The notes beneath the pieces were generated by a model, which did no database searches, was not told the DNA's origin, and worked only from the letters and a program-made list of their open reading frames with translations. Below are positions 44,998-53,666 of a stretch of DNA of 64,000 nucleotides, in pieces. The translations under genes were made by a program, and so were the position numbers. The stretch is from Flavobacteriales bacterium (GTDB taxonomy: Bacteria; Bacteroidota; Bacteroidia; Flavobacteriales_D; CAJJDF01). Positions within the stretch are counted from its first letter, which is position 1, and each line of letters opens with the position of its first letter. Where the stretch lies: the NCBI GenBank assembly GCA_018609055.1, contig JABAYJ010000005.1:62001-126000 (forward strand), in the 5' to 3' direction.

Positions 44998-46059
44998 ATG
45001 GAGAAGATAATTAGTGGTATACAGCAAATGGGAATAGGAGTTCCTGATGTAGAAAAGATTTTTGCTTGGTACCGAGAAATGTTTGGGATAGATATCAAAG
45101 TATTTGAAGAAGCTGCAGAAGCTCCTTTGATGATTGATTATACTGGAAATAAAGTACAAAGTCGTACTGCAACTCTTGCCCTAAATATGGAAAGCGGAGG
45201 TGGATTTGAGATATGGCAATATACTTCTCGTAATACAGAAAAGGCTGCTTTTGATATTCAATTAGGAGATTTAGGTATCTATAGTTGTAAGATTAAATCA
45301 AGAGATGTAAAAGCTACTTTCAATTTTTTAACCAAAAAAGGAGTAGATATTTTAGGAGACATTACTAAAAATCCTGCTGGAGAAGAAAATTTCTTTATCA
45401 AGGATCCAAACGGAAATATTTTTAATATTGTTGAGGGAAAAGGATTTTTTGTAGATACTAAGCATCCAGCAAAAACTGGTGGAGTTGCAGGAGCAATTTT
45501 GGGAGTATCTGATATGGAAAAATCATTGAAACTTTACAAAAAAGTATTGGGTTACGAAACTATTGATTTTGATGAAACAGCAGAATTCTCCTGTTTCAAA
45601 GGATTGCCTTCTGGAGGAAAAACTTTTAGAAGAGTTCAGTTGTCTCACAAGAAAGACAAAGTAGGAGCATTTGCAAAATTATTAGGGCCAACTACAATTG
45701 AATTAGTTCAAGAAATAGGAGGGAGCCCAAGAAAAATATTTGAAAACAGATTTTGGGGAGATTGGGGATTCATTCACTTATGTTTTGATGTACAAAGAAT
45801 GGATATGCTTAAAAAGGACTGTGAATCAGCAGGATTTCCTTTTACAGTAGATAGCGACAACTCATTTGATATGGGAGAAGCTGCTGGAAGATTTTCTTAC
45901 ATAGAAGATCCAGACGGAGCACTTATTGAGTTTGTAGAAACGCACAAGGTTCCATTGATGAAAAAAATAGGTTGGTACATCAATCTTAAGAAAAGGAATC
46001 CAGAAAAGAGTTTGCCAACTTGGATGCTGAAAGCCATGAAAATGAGTAGAGTAAAATAA
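44998..46059 (+). CDS. Tandem VOC (glyoxalase-like) domain protein
   Basis: A 353-residue protein with two vicinal-oxygen-chelate domains: the first at about 5-150 (IQQMGIGVPDVEKIFAWYRE, NFFIKDPNGNIFNIVEGKG) and the second at about 160-310 (AGAILGVSDMEKSLKLYKKV, FSYIEDPDGALIEFVETHKV). Acidic residues at domain ends (IVEG, FVETH) may bind metal. It is not an HPPD by its motifs. A basic tail follows. It is 26 bases before gltX and shares its promoter. The reaction is unknown. Confidence 0.83.
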   Translation: MEKIISGIQQMGIGVPDVEKIFAWYREMFGIDIKVFEEAAEAPLMIDYTGNKVQSRTATLALNMESGGGFEIWQYTSRNTEKAAFDIQLGDLGIYSCKIKSRDVKATFNFLTKKGVDILGDITKNPAGEENFFIKDPNGNIFNIVEGKGFFVDTKHPAKTGGVAGAILGVSDMEKSLKLYKKVLGYETIDFDETAEFSCFKGLPSGGKTFRRVQLSHKKDKVGAFAKLLGPTTIELVQEIGGSPRKIFENRFWGDWGFIHLCFDVQRMDMLKKDCESAGFPFTVDSDNSFDMGEAAGRFSYIEDPDGALIEFVETHKVPLMKKIGWYINLKKRNPEKSLPTWMLKAMKMSRVK

Positions 46060-46085
46060 TTTTTAAAGAAATAAAAGACAACAAA

Positions 46086-47597
46086 ATGTCAGAAAAAGTA
46101 AGAGTAAGATTTGCACCTAGTCCAACAGGCCCGCTTCATATTGGAGGAGTAAGAACAGCATTGTTCAATTATTTATTTGCAAAAAAACACGGAGGAGATT
46201 TCATCTTAAGAATAGAAGATACAGATCAAAAAAGATTTGTTGAAGGAGCAGAGGAATATGTGATTAACTCATTGAATTGGGCTGGAATACCTCATAGCGA
46301 AGGACAAGGAGTAGGAGGAGAATATGGTCCTTATAAGCAATCCGAAAGAATGCATTTGTACAAAGAATATGCAGACTATTTGTTGGATAACGACAGAGCA
46401 TATTATGCTTTTGATTCTTCAGAAGAATTAACCGAAGCAAGAGAAAGAAGTCAAAAAGAGGGGAAGACCTTTGCTTATGACGCGATTACTCGTCAATATT
46501 TAAAAAACTCAACAAGTTTATCAGCTGATGAAGTAACACAAAGAATTGAAAGCGGAGAGAATTATGTAATAAGAATGAAACTTCCAAGAAATGAAGAAGT
46601 AAGGTTTCATGATGAGATTAGAGGATGGGTGGTAGTTAATACTGCTAACATGGATGATAAGGTTTTATTCAAATCTGATGGATTACCAACTTATCACTTA
46701 GCAAATATTGTGGATGATCATTTGATGAAAATTACTCACGTAATTAGAGGAGAAGAATGGTTGCCATCTGCACCACTTCATGTATTGTTATACCAATATT
46801 TAGGATGGGAAGATTCTATGCCAAAATTTGCTCACTTACCATTAATCCTAAAGCCAGATGGTAAAGGGAAATTAAGCAAGAGAGATGGAGCAAAAGGAGG
46901 TTTTCCAGTATTCCCATTAGAATGGAAAGATCCTGCAAACGGAGAAATTTCATCAGGATACAGAGAGGATGGATATTTTAAAGAAGCATTTGTAAATATG
47001 TTGGCGTTTTTGGGATGGAACCCAGGAACAGAACAAGAGATATTTAGTTTAGAAGAATTAGTTCAGGCTTTTTCTCTAGAAAGAGTAGGGAAGTCAGGAG
47101 CAAAATTTGACCCAGTAAAAACAAAATGGTTTAATGAGCAGTTTTTGAGAATGAAATCTAACGAAGAGTTAGCTTCATTATTAAAGCCTCTTATTGATTT
47201 TGAAGTAGAAGATGAATACTTAGCTAAAGTTTCTGAGTTATTGAAGGAGAGGGCTGTTTTTGTTGCTGATATGACCGAAGACGACTTTTATTTTAAAGCT
47301 CCTTCAGAATTTGATGCTAAAACTATTAAAAAGAAGTGGAAAGAAACTACTCCAGCTATTATTGAAGCATTAATCGTAAAGTTCGAAGGGATAAATGATT
47401 TTTCTGCAGAGAATGTTGAGGTTGCATTTAAGGAATACCTTACTGACAATGAAGTAGGAATGGGAGCTGTACTGCCTAATTTCAGGGTTTTGGTTACTGG
47501 TAAAGGAATGGGTCCATCAATGTTCCAGATTGCATCTATACTTGGGAAAGAAGAGACTTTGAATAGGTTAAAGGCTGGATTGCAAAGAGTTAATTAA
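46086..47597 (+). CDS. gltX: Glutamyl-tRNA synthetase
   Basis: Class I synthetase, 503 residues. HIGH-type motif SPTGPLHIGGVRTALFNYLF near 11-30 and the KMSKS-type motif KLSKRDGAKGG near 258-268. The catalytic domain also shows LRIEDTDQKRFV and the adenylate-site HVIRGEEWLPSAPLHVLLYQ. The C-terminal helical domain binds the anticodon. No GatCAB genes are nearby, so discrimination between Glu and Gln charging cannot be judged. Confidence 0.97.
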   Translation: MSEKVRVRFAPSPTGPLHIGGVRTALFNYLFAKKHGGDFILRIEDTDQKRFVEGAEEYVINSLNWAGIPHSEGQGVGGEYGPYKQSERMHLYKEYADYLLDNDRAYYAFDSSEELTEARERSQKEGKTFAYDAITRQYLKNSTSLSADEVTQRIESGENYVIRMKLPRNEEVRFHDEIRGWVVVNTANMDDKVLFKSDGLPTYHLANIVDDHLMKITHVIRGEEWLPSAPLHVLLYQYLGWEDSMPKFAHLPLILKPDGKGKLSKRDGAKGGFPVFPLEWKDPANGEISSGYREDGYFKEAFVNMLAFLGWNPGTEQEIFSLEELVQAFSLERVGKSGAKFDPVKTKWFNEQFLRMKSNEELASLLKPLIDFEVEDEYLAKVSELLKERAVFVADMTEDDFYFKAPSEFDAKTIKKKWKETTPAIIEALIVKFEGINDFSAENVEVAFKEYLTDNEVGMGAVLPNFRVLVTGKGMGPSMFQIASILGKEETLNRLKAGLQRVN

Positions 47598-47697
47598 ATG
47601 TTAATTTGTCAAATGTTAAAATTTGATAACTTTTATTAAGCTCATGCAATAGATTAGACTTTTTGACGTAAATTAGACTCAACAAAAGACGATAATC

Positions 47698-47883
47698 ATG
47701 TTAGAACTAAGTAAAACTATTCTCAGTAAAATAAGTTTCGACAAATATCTTTTCAGAAAAGAACTTAAAAAAGCAGTTAAATGGGTTAAGCCAAACGAAG
47801 CTTTAGTATTAAAGGTATGGTGCTTAGCACAATTTGGTCACATGTACAAAGATGTGATACAAGAAGTATTTGATGCGAACTAA
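47698..47883 (+). CDS. Small basic helical protein, unknown
   Basis: A 61-residue protein (MLELSKTILSKISFDKYLFR, KELKKAVKWVKPNEALVLKV, WCLAQFGHMYKDVIQEVF) with a Lys-rich amphipathic helix, a conserved-looking KWVKPNE turn and no membrane segment. Its own upstream region (about 100 bases) and a strong terminator right after support a real gene. It looks like a small conserved Flavobacteriales protein, but I can name no function. Confidence 0.68.
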   Translation: MLELSKTILSKISFDKYLFRKELKKAVKWVKPNEALVLKVWCLAQFGHMYKDVIQEVFDAN

Positions 47884-47905
47884 AAAAGTGGAAATTATTA
47901 AACAT

Positions 47906-47943
47906 AAAAAAAACCGACTCGATAATATCGAGTCGGTTTTTTT
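47906..47943. terminator. Bidirectional rho-independent terminator
   Basis: A stem of about 17 bp (AAAAAACCGACTCGAT at 47908-47923 with its complement after a three-base loop), flanked by A and T runs. It serves the small protein gene on the plus strand and the M43 protease on the minus strand. Confidence 0.92.
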
Positions 47944-47963
47944 ATGCTTTGCCTTTTTCAGGA

Positions 47964-50033
47964 TTAGTTGATAATCAATTTTTTCATGCTCATGTTTCCA
48001 TTCACATTTATTTGTATAAAATAGACACCCTTTGATAATTGGTTTTTTTGAATTTCAAAAGTAGTATTTCCTTCGTTCAATGTTTTTCTTGCAGATAATA
48101 CACTCACTGTTTGTCCTAAAGCATTAATTAAGTTTACTGAGACTTCTGATTGTTTAATTAAATCTAGAGACAAAGAAGCGTTACTAATCATTGGATTAGG
48201 ATAAATAGTAGCTGATGATAAGAAATTTGTTTCTTCAACTCCAACAGTTGAGCTTATATTTATATCATCAATAAAAAAGTTGTTTCCACCACCACTTACT
48301 ATTCTTATTTTAAATCTAAAATTTGCAGAGAAATAACTATTGTTAATGTTGTAGCTTATATTAGACCAGTTTGTTGGGAAAAACTCAGAATCTGTTGAAC
48401 CAGTATTTTGATTTATTCCTCTTGCAATAACCCAATTTTCACCACAATCACTTGATACTAGCAATTGTACTACTTCACCAGAAGTTGTACTTTTTTGTGC
48501 ATATGCATATTTAAATGATAAGTTTGCTGAGCTCATTCCAGAAAGGTTGTAGGTTCTACTCCCTAGTTCGCTTGTTGCTCCATTAATGATATTAAAGTTA
48601 TTAAGCATTGCGCTTTTACTTCCACTAGCACTTGAGTTGCTAAGTTTCCAGTATGATGTATCTCCAGATGTGTTTTCCCAATTATCTTCAAATTGAAATT
48701 CACTTGTCTCAAAACCTTCGCTAAATGGCACAGATGCACCCCAAGATGAAACAACTCTGATGTATCTTTGTTTGGCTACACTTTTAGTTCCACTTGCATT
48801 AGAAACAGTTAAATTTACAGTGTGTCTACCAGGGTTATTGTAAACAACTACTGGGTTTTCTATATTACTTGATGAAGGAGTTCCTCCAGGAAAGCTCCAA
48901 TTCCAACTAGTAGCATTGTGGTAAGAGTTATCGTAATATTGAACTTGATTTCCTTGACAAACAGTTGTGTTTTCTGTATAAATATCAGCTTTACAAATAA
49001 TGTCAGAAAAAACTCCTGTTGCAGCTTGGTTAGCAGCACTTATTAAATTGTTTCTTCCTCCAACACCAGATAGTAATGCAGATCTCATTCTAGTTTTTTG
49101 ACCTTCAGTAAACATTTTAGAACAATAAGAATACTCCATAACGTTTTCTACGTTATCAAGACTCCCACATGAAGTTCCGAAAAGACTACAGCTTGTCCAT
49201 CCAATAGTGTTTGGTGTATCTGCTACTCCATCATCACCATTACAATTACTAGCAAGCCCCGGGTTATTAGAGTTTCCCCATGTGTGTGGTAAATTAAACC
49301 AATGACCAGCTTCGTGTGCTATTGTAGTGTTAAACCCTTGTTGAGTAGATGTTCCAATATTACCAACATAAGTGTTAAGTACATGAATTCCGTTTCTCAT
49401 ATCGGCTTGGTAAGGAGGTCCAGGTCTAAAAGTGTACCCAGCAGCACCAGAAGTACCAAAACTCTTAACTATATAAATGTTCAAGTACTTGTTTCCAGGA
49501 AAATCACCATGAGTTGCTTTTACAGCATCTGCAGCAGTGTTTCCTCCAGTATTGGCAGCCGAAGAGTTGAAGGTTCTTGTGATTCCACTAAAACAACTCC
49601 CGTCATTCTTTTTTTGTGCAAATCTAAATTCGATTTCGATATCTGCAGAAATACCTCTGAATTGAGGAATAACATTCCCAACATTAGCATTTCTCTTTCT
49701 AAAAATATCATTCAAGTCATCCAAGTCAGATTTTACTTGTGCATCTGATATGTTTTCTGATCCACCTTCGTGAAGTATGTGATATACAATAGGAATATAA
49801 TAAATTGTACCAGCTCTGTTTGCAGAATTATTTGAGATGTAATTTGCAATTGCAGAATTTTGAACAGCCTCTACGGAGTCAATTTCTCTTTTAAATTCAG
49901 GATCAGTTTTAACTCTTTCGTATAATTCGTGGTCGTGATCACAAAAGTTAGTTCTATCATTTTGAGAGAGCCCAGTTAATGAATTTAAAACCAACAAAGT
50001 GGCAGTAATAAGTATTGTAAAATTAATTTTCAT
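47964..50033 (-). CDS. Secreted M43 family metalloprotease with PKD and T9SS type A sorting domain
   Basis: A 689-residue exported enzyme. Signal peptide to about LTGLSQ; a pappalysin/cytophagalysin-type catalytic domain with zinc motif HEAGHWFNLPH (His240, Glu241, His244, His250) and a Met-turn in NVMEYSYCSKMFTEG; the usual Gly at position eight of the motif is Asn247. A PKD-like domain (about 345-430; SWNWSFPGGTP, GRHTVNLTVSNASG) and a jelly-roll/adhesion-like domain (about 435-590) follow. The last 85 residues (IYPNPMISNASLSL... KGVYFIQINVNG... MKKLIIN) are a type A T9SS sorting domain. Likely a surface or secreted protease acting on extracellular protein. Confidence 0.93.
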   Translation of the reverse strand: MKINFTILITATLLVLNSLTGLSQNDRTNFCDHDHELYERVKTDPEFKREIDSVEAVQNSAIANYISNNSANRAGTIYYIPIVYHILHEGGSENISDAQVKSDLDDLNDIFRKRNANVGNVIPQFRGISADIEIEFRFAQKKNDGSCFSGITRTFNSSAANTGGNTAADAVKATHGDFPGNKYLNIYIVKSFGTSGAAGYTFRPGPPYQADMRNGIHVLNTYVGNIGTSTQQGFNTTIAHEAGHWFNLPHTWGNSNNPGLASNCNGDDGVADTPNTIGWTSCSLFGTSCGSLDNVENVMEYSYCSKMFTEGQKTRMRSALLSGVGGRNNLISAANQAATGVFSDIICKADIYTENTTVCQGNQVQYYDNSYHNATSWNWSFPGGTPSSSNIENPVVVYNNPGRHTVNLTVSNASGTKSVAKQRYIRVVSSWGASVPFSEGFETSEFQFEDNWENTSGDTSYWKLSNSSASGSKSAMLNNFNIINGATSELGSRTYNLSGMSSANLSFKYAYAQKSTTSGEVVQLLVSSDCGENWVIARGINQNTGSTDSEFFPTNWSNISYNINNSYFSANFRFKIRIVSGGGNNFFIDDINISSTVGVEETNFLSSATIYPNPMISNASLSLDLIKQSEVSVNLINALGQTVSVLSARKTLNEGNTTFEIQKNQLSKGVYFIQINVNGNMSMKKLIIN

Positions 50034-50052
50034 AGATGTATTCGCTTTTAAT

Positions 50053-50077
50053 TGTCATATCATTATCTGTTATGACA
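50053..50077. repeat. Inverted repeat in the protease leader region
   Basis: TGTCATA (50053-50059) and TATGACA (50071-50077) form a perfect 7-bp inverted repeat with an 11-base spacer. It lies between the protease start and a probable minus-strand -7 box (TACATTTA, 50082-50089, seven of eight matches), so it may be an operator near the transcription start or an mRNA hairpin. The rest of 50034-50219 shows no gene. Confidence 0.4.
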
Positions 50078-50219
50078 GTCGTAAATGTAATAATTTAATT
50101 ACACTATTATTCTCAAAAAAAGGGTAAAAAGTATACGAGCCTAACAATAAAAAAGTAATGATTTGTATGCTTTACCCAAAAACCTCCTTAAATATTAACG
50201 TGATTAATCAATAAATGTG

Positions 50220-50227
50220 TACATTTG
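50220..50227 (+). promoter_or_regulatory. Promoter (-7 box); decides the start of the next gene
   Basis: TACATTTG, a full match to TAnnTTTG, 29 bases before ATG 50257. The ATG at 50215 lies before it and cannot be the start. Confidence 0.6.
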
Positions 50228-50256
50228 CAGTTCTAAATTCATCAGGTAATAAAGTT

Positions 50257-51042
50257 ATGGCAAAAAAAATTCAAACGGTAGAAGATAAGCTAAGAGCTAT
50301 TTATACGCTTCAACTTATCGATTCAAGTATTGATAAGATTAGAACAATCAGAGGGGAATTACCTTTGGAAGTTCGAGATTTGGAAGATGAGATTGTTGGT
50401 TTAACTACTAGAAGAGATAATATTGAAACTGAATTAGAATCAGTTGAGACTACTATTTCTGATAGAAAGAACATGATTGTTGATGCTAAAGAAATAATCG
50501 AAAAATATAAGACTCAACAAGGAAACGTAAGAAACAATAGAGAGTTTGATTCTTTATCAAAGGAAATTGAATTTCAAGAACTTGAAATTCAATTATGCGA
50601 TAAAAAGATTAAAGAGTTTAAATTTAAGATTGAAAGTAAAAAAGATGTTTTAGTTGAGGCTGCTGAAAAGCTGAAAGAAAAACAAGATTTATTAGATCTT
50701 AAGAACAAGGAATTAGATGAAATAATTTCTGAAACTGAGAACGAAGAAAAAATCTTACAAGGTAAGTCTGAGAAAGAGGAGAAAAAGGTAGATGAAAGAT
50801 TACTAAGAACTTACAGAAGAATTAGAGGAGGAGCTAAAAATGGACTAGCAGTTGTACCTGTAGAAAGAGGTGCGTCTGGAGGATCATTTATTAGTATACC
50901 ACCACAAAGACAAATTGAAATTGCTTCAAGAAAAAAAGTAATTTATGATGAGCACAGTGGAAGAATTTTAATTGATGCTGAAATGGCTGAAGAAATCAAT
51001 GCGGATATTGATAAAATGATTACCAAGTTACTTAAAAAGTAA
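50257..51042 (+). CDS. Coiled-coil zf-RING_7-like protein without the zinc cysteines
   Basis: A 261-residue protein. Residues 1-180 are an antiparallel coiled coil rich in Lys and Glu (MAKKIQTVEDKLRAIYTLQ, TTRRDNIETELESVETTI). The C-terminal segment corresponds to a C4 zinc-ribbon family (DUF164/zf-RING_7; usual CxxC near IPPQRQ and CxxCGRIL), but reads SGGSFISIPPQRQ and YDEHSGRIL: all four expected cysteines are Ser, Asp or other residues. The fold may be kept without zinc. It has its own promoter, and the terminator that follows contains the next promoter. Function unknown in the family. Confidence 0.8.
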   Translation: MAKKIQTVEDKLRAIYTLQLIDSSIDKIRTIRGELPLEVRDLEDEIVGLTTRRDNIETELESVETTISDRKNMIVDAKEIIEKYKTQQGNVRNNREFDSLSKEIEFQELEIQLCDKKIKEFKFKIESKKDVLVEAAEKLKEKQDLLDLKNKELDEIISETENEEKILQGKSEKEEKKVDERLLRTYRRIRGGAKNGLAVVPVERGASGGSFISIPPQRQIEIASRKKVIYDEHSGRILIDAEMAEEINADIDKMITKLLKK

Positions 51043-51066
51043 TTACATACTAGGAACGTTAATGAT

Positions 51067-51102
51067 AATGGCTAACTTTGCAAAAGGTTAGCCATTTTTT
51101 AT
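51067..51102 (+). terminator. Rho-independent terminator that overlaps a promoter
   Basis: A perfect 10-bp stem (51067-51076 with 51087-51096), ten-base loop, then a T run. The -7 box for the next gene (51073-51080) lies in the stem and loop. Confidence 0.85.
51073..51080 (+). promoter_or_regulatory. Promoter (-7 box) of the RND exporter
   Basis: TAACTTTG, a full match to TAnnTTTG, 41 bases before the TTG start at 51122. Half of it is in the left arm of the terminator. Confidence 0.5.
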
Positions 51103-51121
51103 TAAATTTAAAAAAAAAATT

Positions 51122-53665
51122 TTGGGAGAAAAACTTGCACATTTTATTCTAAGTTTTAGGATTCCAATCCTGTTATTCTTAGCGTTAATAACATCTTTCT
51201 TTGCATATTATGCTGCCACCTCTGTCGAGTTGGATTATGAAATGCCAAAACTACTTCCTCAGGATCACCCTGACAACATTGCATACCTTGAGTTTAAGGA
51301 GATGTTTGGTAACGATGGGTTTAATATTCTTATTGGTGTAAAAGATTCTGAATTTTATACAATTGAAAAATTTAACAATTGGAAGAAATTTGGTAAAGAA
51401 TTATCACAAATCGAAGGAATTGACTCTTCTTTTTCTGAAGCCAATTTTTATACAATCGAAAAGCCCGATAGTAATAAGCCTTTTGCAATTTTACCAATAT
51501 CACCAGATACTGTTAAAACCAAAGCTGAGTTAGATTCTATTAATAAGAAAATAAGAAGCTTGCCTTTTTACAAAGGAAGTGTGTTTAATGATAAAGAGAA
51601 TTTTCATGCCATGCTACTCATGGTCAATCCCGATTTTTTCAATTCAAAGGAAAGGGGAACTTTTGTTACTAAAATAACTGAGATTGGTGAGAAATACCAA
51701 AGTAAGTTTCAAGGTGAAATATACTATACCGGACTACCTTTTATAAGAGCAAATAACATGATGAAGATTAGCTCGGAGCTAGCTAAATTCATGATATTAT
51801 CTTTGCTTATAACCATTTTGGTGTTATTTTTCTTTTTTAGATCTGTTCGTGTTGTAGGGATATCAGTGCTTATCGTTATGATTGGTGTTGTATGGTCTAT
51901 GGGAATTGTTGGATTACTAAACTATAAGTTGACTGTAATAATGGGATTACTTCCTCCATTAATTATTGTAATTGGAATACCTAACTGTGTGTATTTGGTA
52001 AATAAATTCCAACAACTTTATCTCGAATCAAATGATAAGCAATACGCACTTAAAAATGTAATTACAAAAATAGGTCATATTACCTTCCTTACCAATGTAA
52101 CAACTGCATTTGGGTTCGGTACTTTTATTTTTACAAACAGTAGTTTATTAGCAGAATTTGGTTCAGTAGCTTTCTTTAGTATCCTTCTTTTGTTTTTGCT
52201 AACTACTTTACTTATCCCAATTTTGTTCAGCTTTTTTAAGCCACCAAAAGAGAGGCACATGAAGCACCTTGAGAAAAACTGGATAGGAAGGTTACTATCT
52301 ATTTTGAGACATACTGTAAGGCACAAAAAAAATAAAGTTTTTTGGGCTTCAGGTATTCTGGTTGTGATCTGTATTTTTGGAATTTCTTTTCTTAAGCCAT
52401 CAGGGAAAATGGTTGACGATTTACCAAATGGGGATAAGGTGAAAACAGATTTAATTGTATTTCAGGAAAACCTTGCAGGAACAATGCCTTTTGAGGTTGT
52501 ATTGGATGTTAAAACCAAAAAAAATAGATTTAGAAGAAGTGTATTAACTAAGATTGATAGTGTTCAGAGATATTTAGAATCATTTAATGAAGTATCTAGA
52601 ACAACCTCTATGGTTGATGCTCTAAAGTTTGTAAATCAATCGGTTATATATAAAGGTGATCCAGAAGATTATCAAATACCTGAGAACAGATACTTGCGAG
52701 CAATATCTAAAAGACTCGATAAAGATACTATTACAACAGTAGGAATATCTTTAAGTATGTTTATGGATTCTAGTGGGACAAAAACACGAATTACTTCACA
52801 GATAAAAGATGTAGGTATCGATAAATTGGATAGTATTATTAATACTGTTGTTCCTAAAATTGATGAGATTCTTAATCCTGATAAAGCTCAAATTTTGTCT
52901 TATTTAGATAAGGTTAAGAATGGTGATAAAGAAGAAAAAGTGGCCTACATGGATTCAATGATGTATCACTTTAGAGCAGTTGAATATTCATATTTATCAA
53001 TTTTAAGAAACTCAGAAAGTCCACTATACGAAAAGTATGATTTAGATGGATTAGATTATTCTGAGATTGCGTTTAACGATCTTGAAAATCTTGAACAGGC
53101 TATTGAGAATACTTTTATAGGGAATAAGGTTACAGGATTTATTGTGCCATTTGCTAAAGGAACAAAGTACCTGATTATTAATTTATTGATTAGTTTATTA
53201 TTGGCAATTTTTGGAATCGCCTTATTAATGGCGTTTTTATTTAGGTCTTTTTGGATAGTTTTAATTTCAGTTGTAACGAATATTATTCCGTTACTATTTA
53301 CAGCAGGATTAATGGGTTATTTTGGAGTAGATTTAAAGCCATCAACAATACTAGTCTTTAGTATTTCACTTGGAATTGCAGTAGATGACGCTATTCACTT
53401 TTTGGCAAAGTTTAAACAGGAGTTAAAGCTTAATAATAACGACATTAGTATAGCAGTTTATAATGCGTTAAAAGAAACTGGTGTGAGTATGTTTTATACG
53501 TCAATCATCTTGTTTTTTGGGTTTTCAATATTCATTGCTTCAAGTTATGGAGGTACACAGGCGTTAGGTATATTAGTGTCTATTACGCTTTTAGTAGCAA
53601 TGTTGTGTAACTTGGTTTTATTACCTTCATTATTATTAAGATTTAAAAATAGAATAGAAAGATAA
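51122..53665 (+). CDS. RND/MMPL superfamily exporter
   Basis: An 847-residue inner-membrane exporter with 12 predicted helices in two similar halves, each starting with one helix and a large periplasmic domain. Motifs: VELDYEMPKLLPQDHPDN after helix 1; GLLPPLIIVIGIPNCVYLVN and VDLKPSTILVFSISLGIAVD, with the Asp-rich helix 10 end (IAVDDAIHFLAKF) typical of HAE3/MMPL proteins. It starts at TTG; upstream in-frame stops leave no ATG, and the first helix would be lost with a later start. Members move lipids or hydrophobic compounds. It is followed one base later by lnt, pointing to an envelope role. Confidence 0.88.
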   Translation: MGEKLAHFILSFRIPILLFLALITSFFAYYAATSVELDYEMPKLLPQDHPDNIAYLEFKEMFGNDGFNILIGVKDSEFYTIEKFNNWKKFGKELSQIEGIDSSFSEANFYTIEKPDSNKPFAILPISPDTVKTKAELDSINKKIRSLPFYKGSVFNDKENFHAMLLMVNPDFFNSKERGTFVTKITEIGEKYQSKFQGEIYYTGLPFIRANNMMKISSELAKFMILSLLITILVLFFFFRSVRVVGISVLIVMIGVVWSMGIVGLLNYKLTVIMGLLPPLIIVIGIPNCVYLVNKFQQLYLESNDKQYALKNVITKIGHITFLTNVTTAFGFGTFIFTNSSLLAEFGSVAFFSILLLFLLTTLLIPILFSFFKPPKERHMKHLEKNWIGRLLSILRHTVRHKKNKVFWASGILVVICIFGISFLKPSGKMVDDLPNGDKVKTDLIVFQENLAGTMPFEVVLDVKTKKNRFRRSVLTKIDSVQRYLESFNEVSRTTSMVDALKFVNQSVIYKGDPEDYQIPENRYLRAISKRLDKDTITTVGISLSMFMDSSGTKTRITSQIKDVGIDKLDSIINTVVPKIDEILNPDKAQILSYLDKVKNGDKEEKVAYMDSMMYHFRAVEYSYLSILRNSESPLYEKYDLDGLDYSEIAFNDLENLEQAIENTFIGNKVTGFIVPFAKGTKYLIINLLISLLLAIFGIALLMAFLFRSFWIVLISVVTNIIPLLFTAGLMGYFGVDLKPSTILVFSISLGIAVDDAIHFLAKFKQELKLNNNDISIAVYNALKETGVSMFYTSIILFFGFSIFIASSYGGTQALGILVSITLLVAMLCNLVLLPSLLLRFKNRIER

Positions 53666-53666
53666 C

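Noticed and set aside
44998..46059. 4-hydroxyphenylpyruvate dioxygenase (two VOC domains)
   Set aside because: The HPPD C-terminal iron-site sequence pattern is not present; no tyrosine-pathway neighbour.
49302..49748. 148-codon reading frame antisense to the M43 protease
   Set aside because: Lies fully inside a protease with clear motifs, has no family features, and starts without a promoter.
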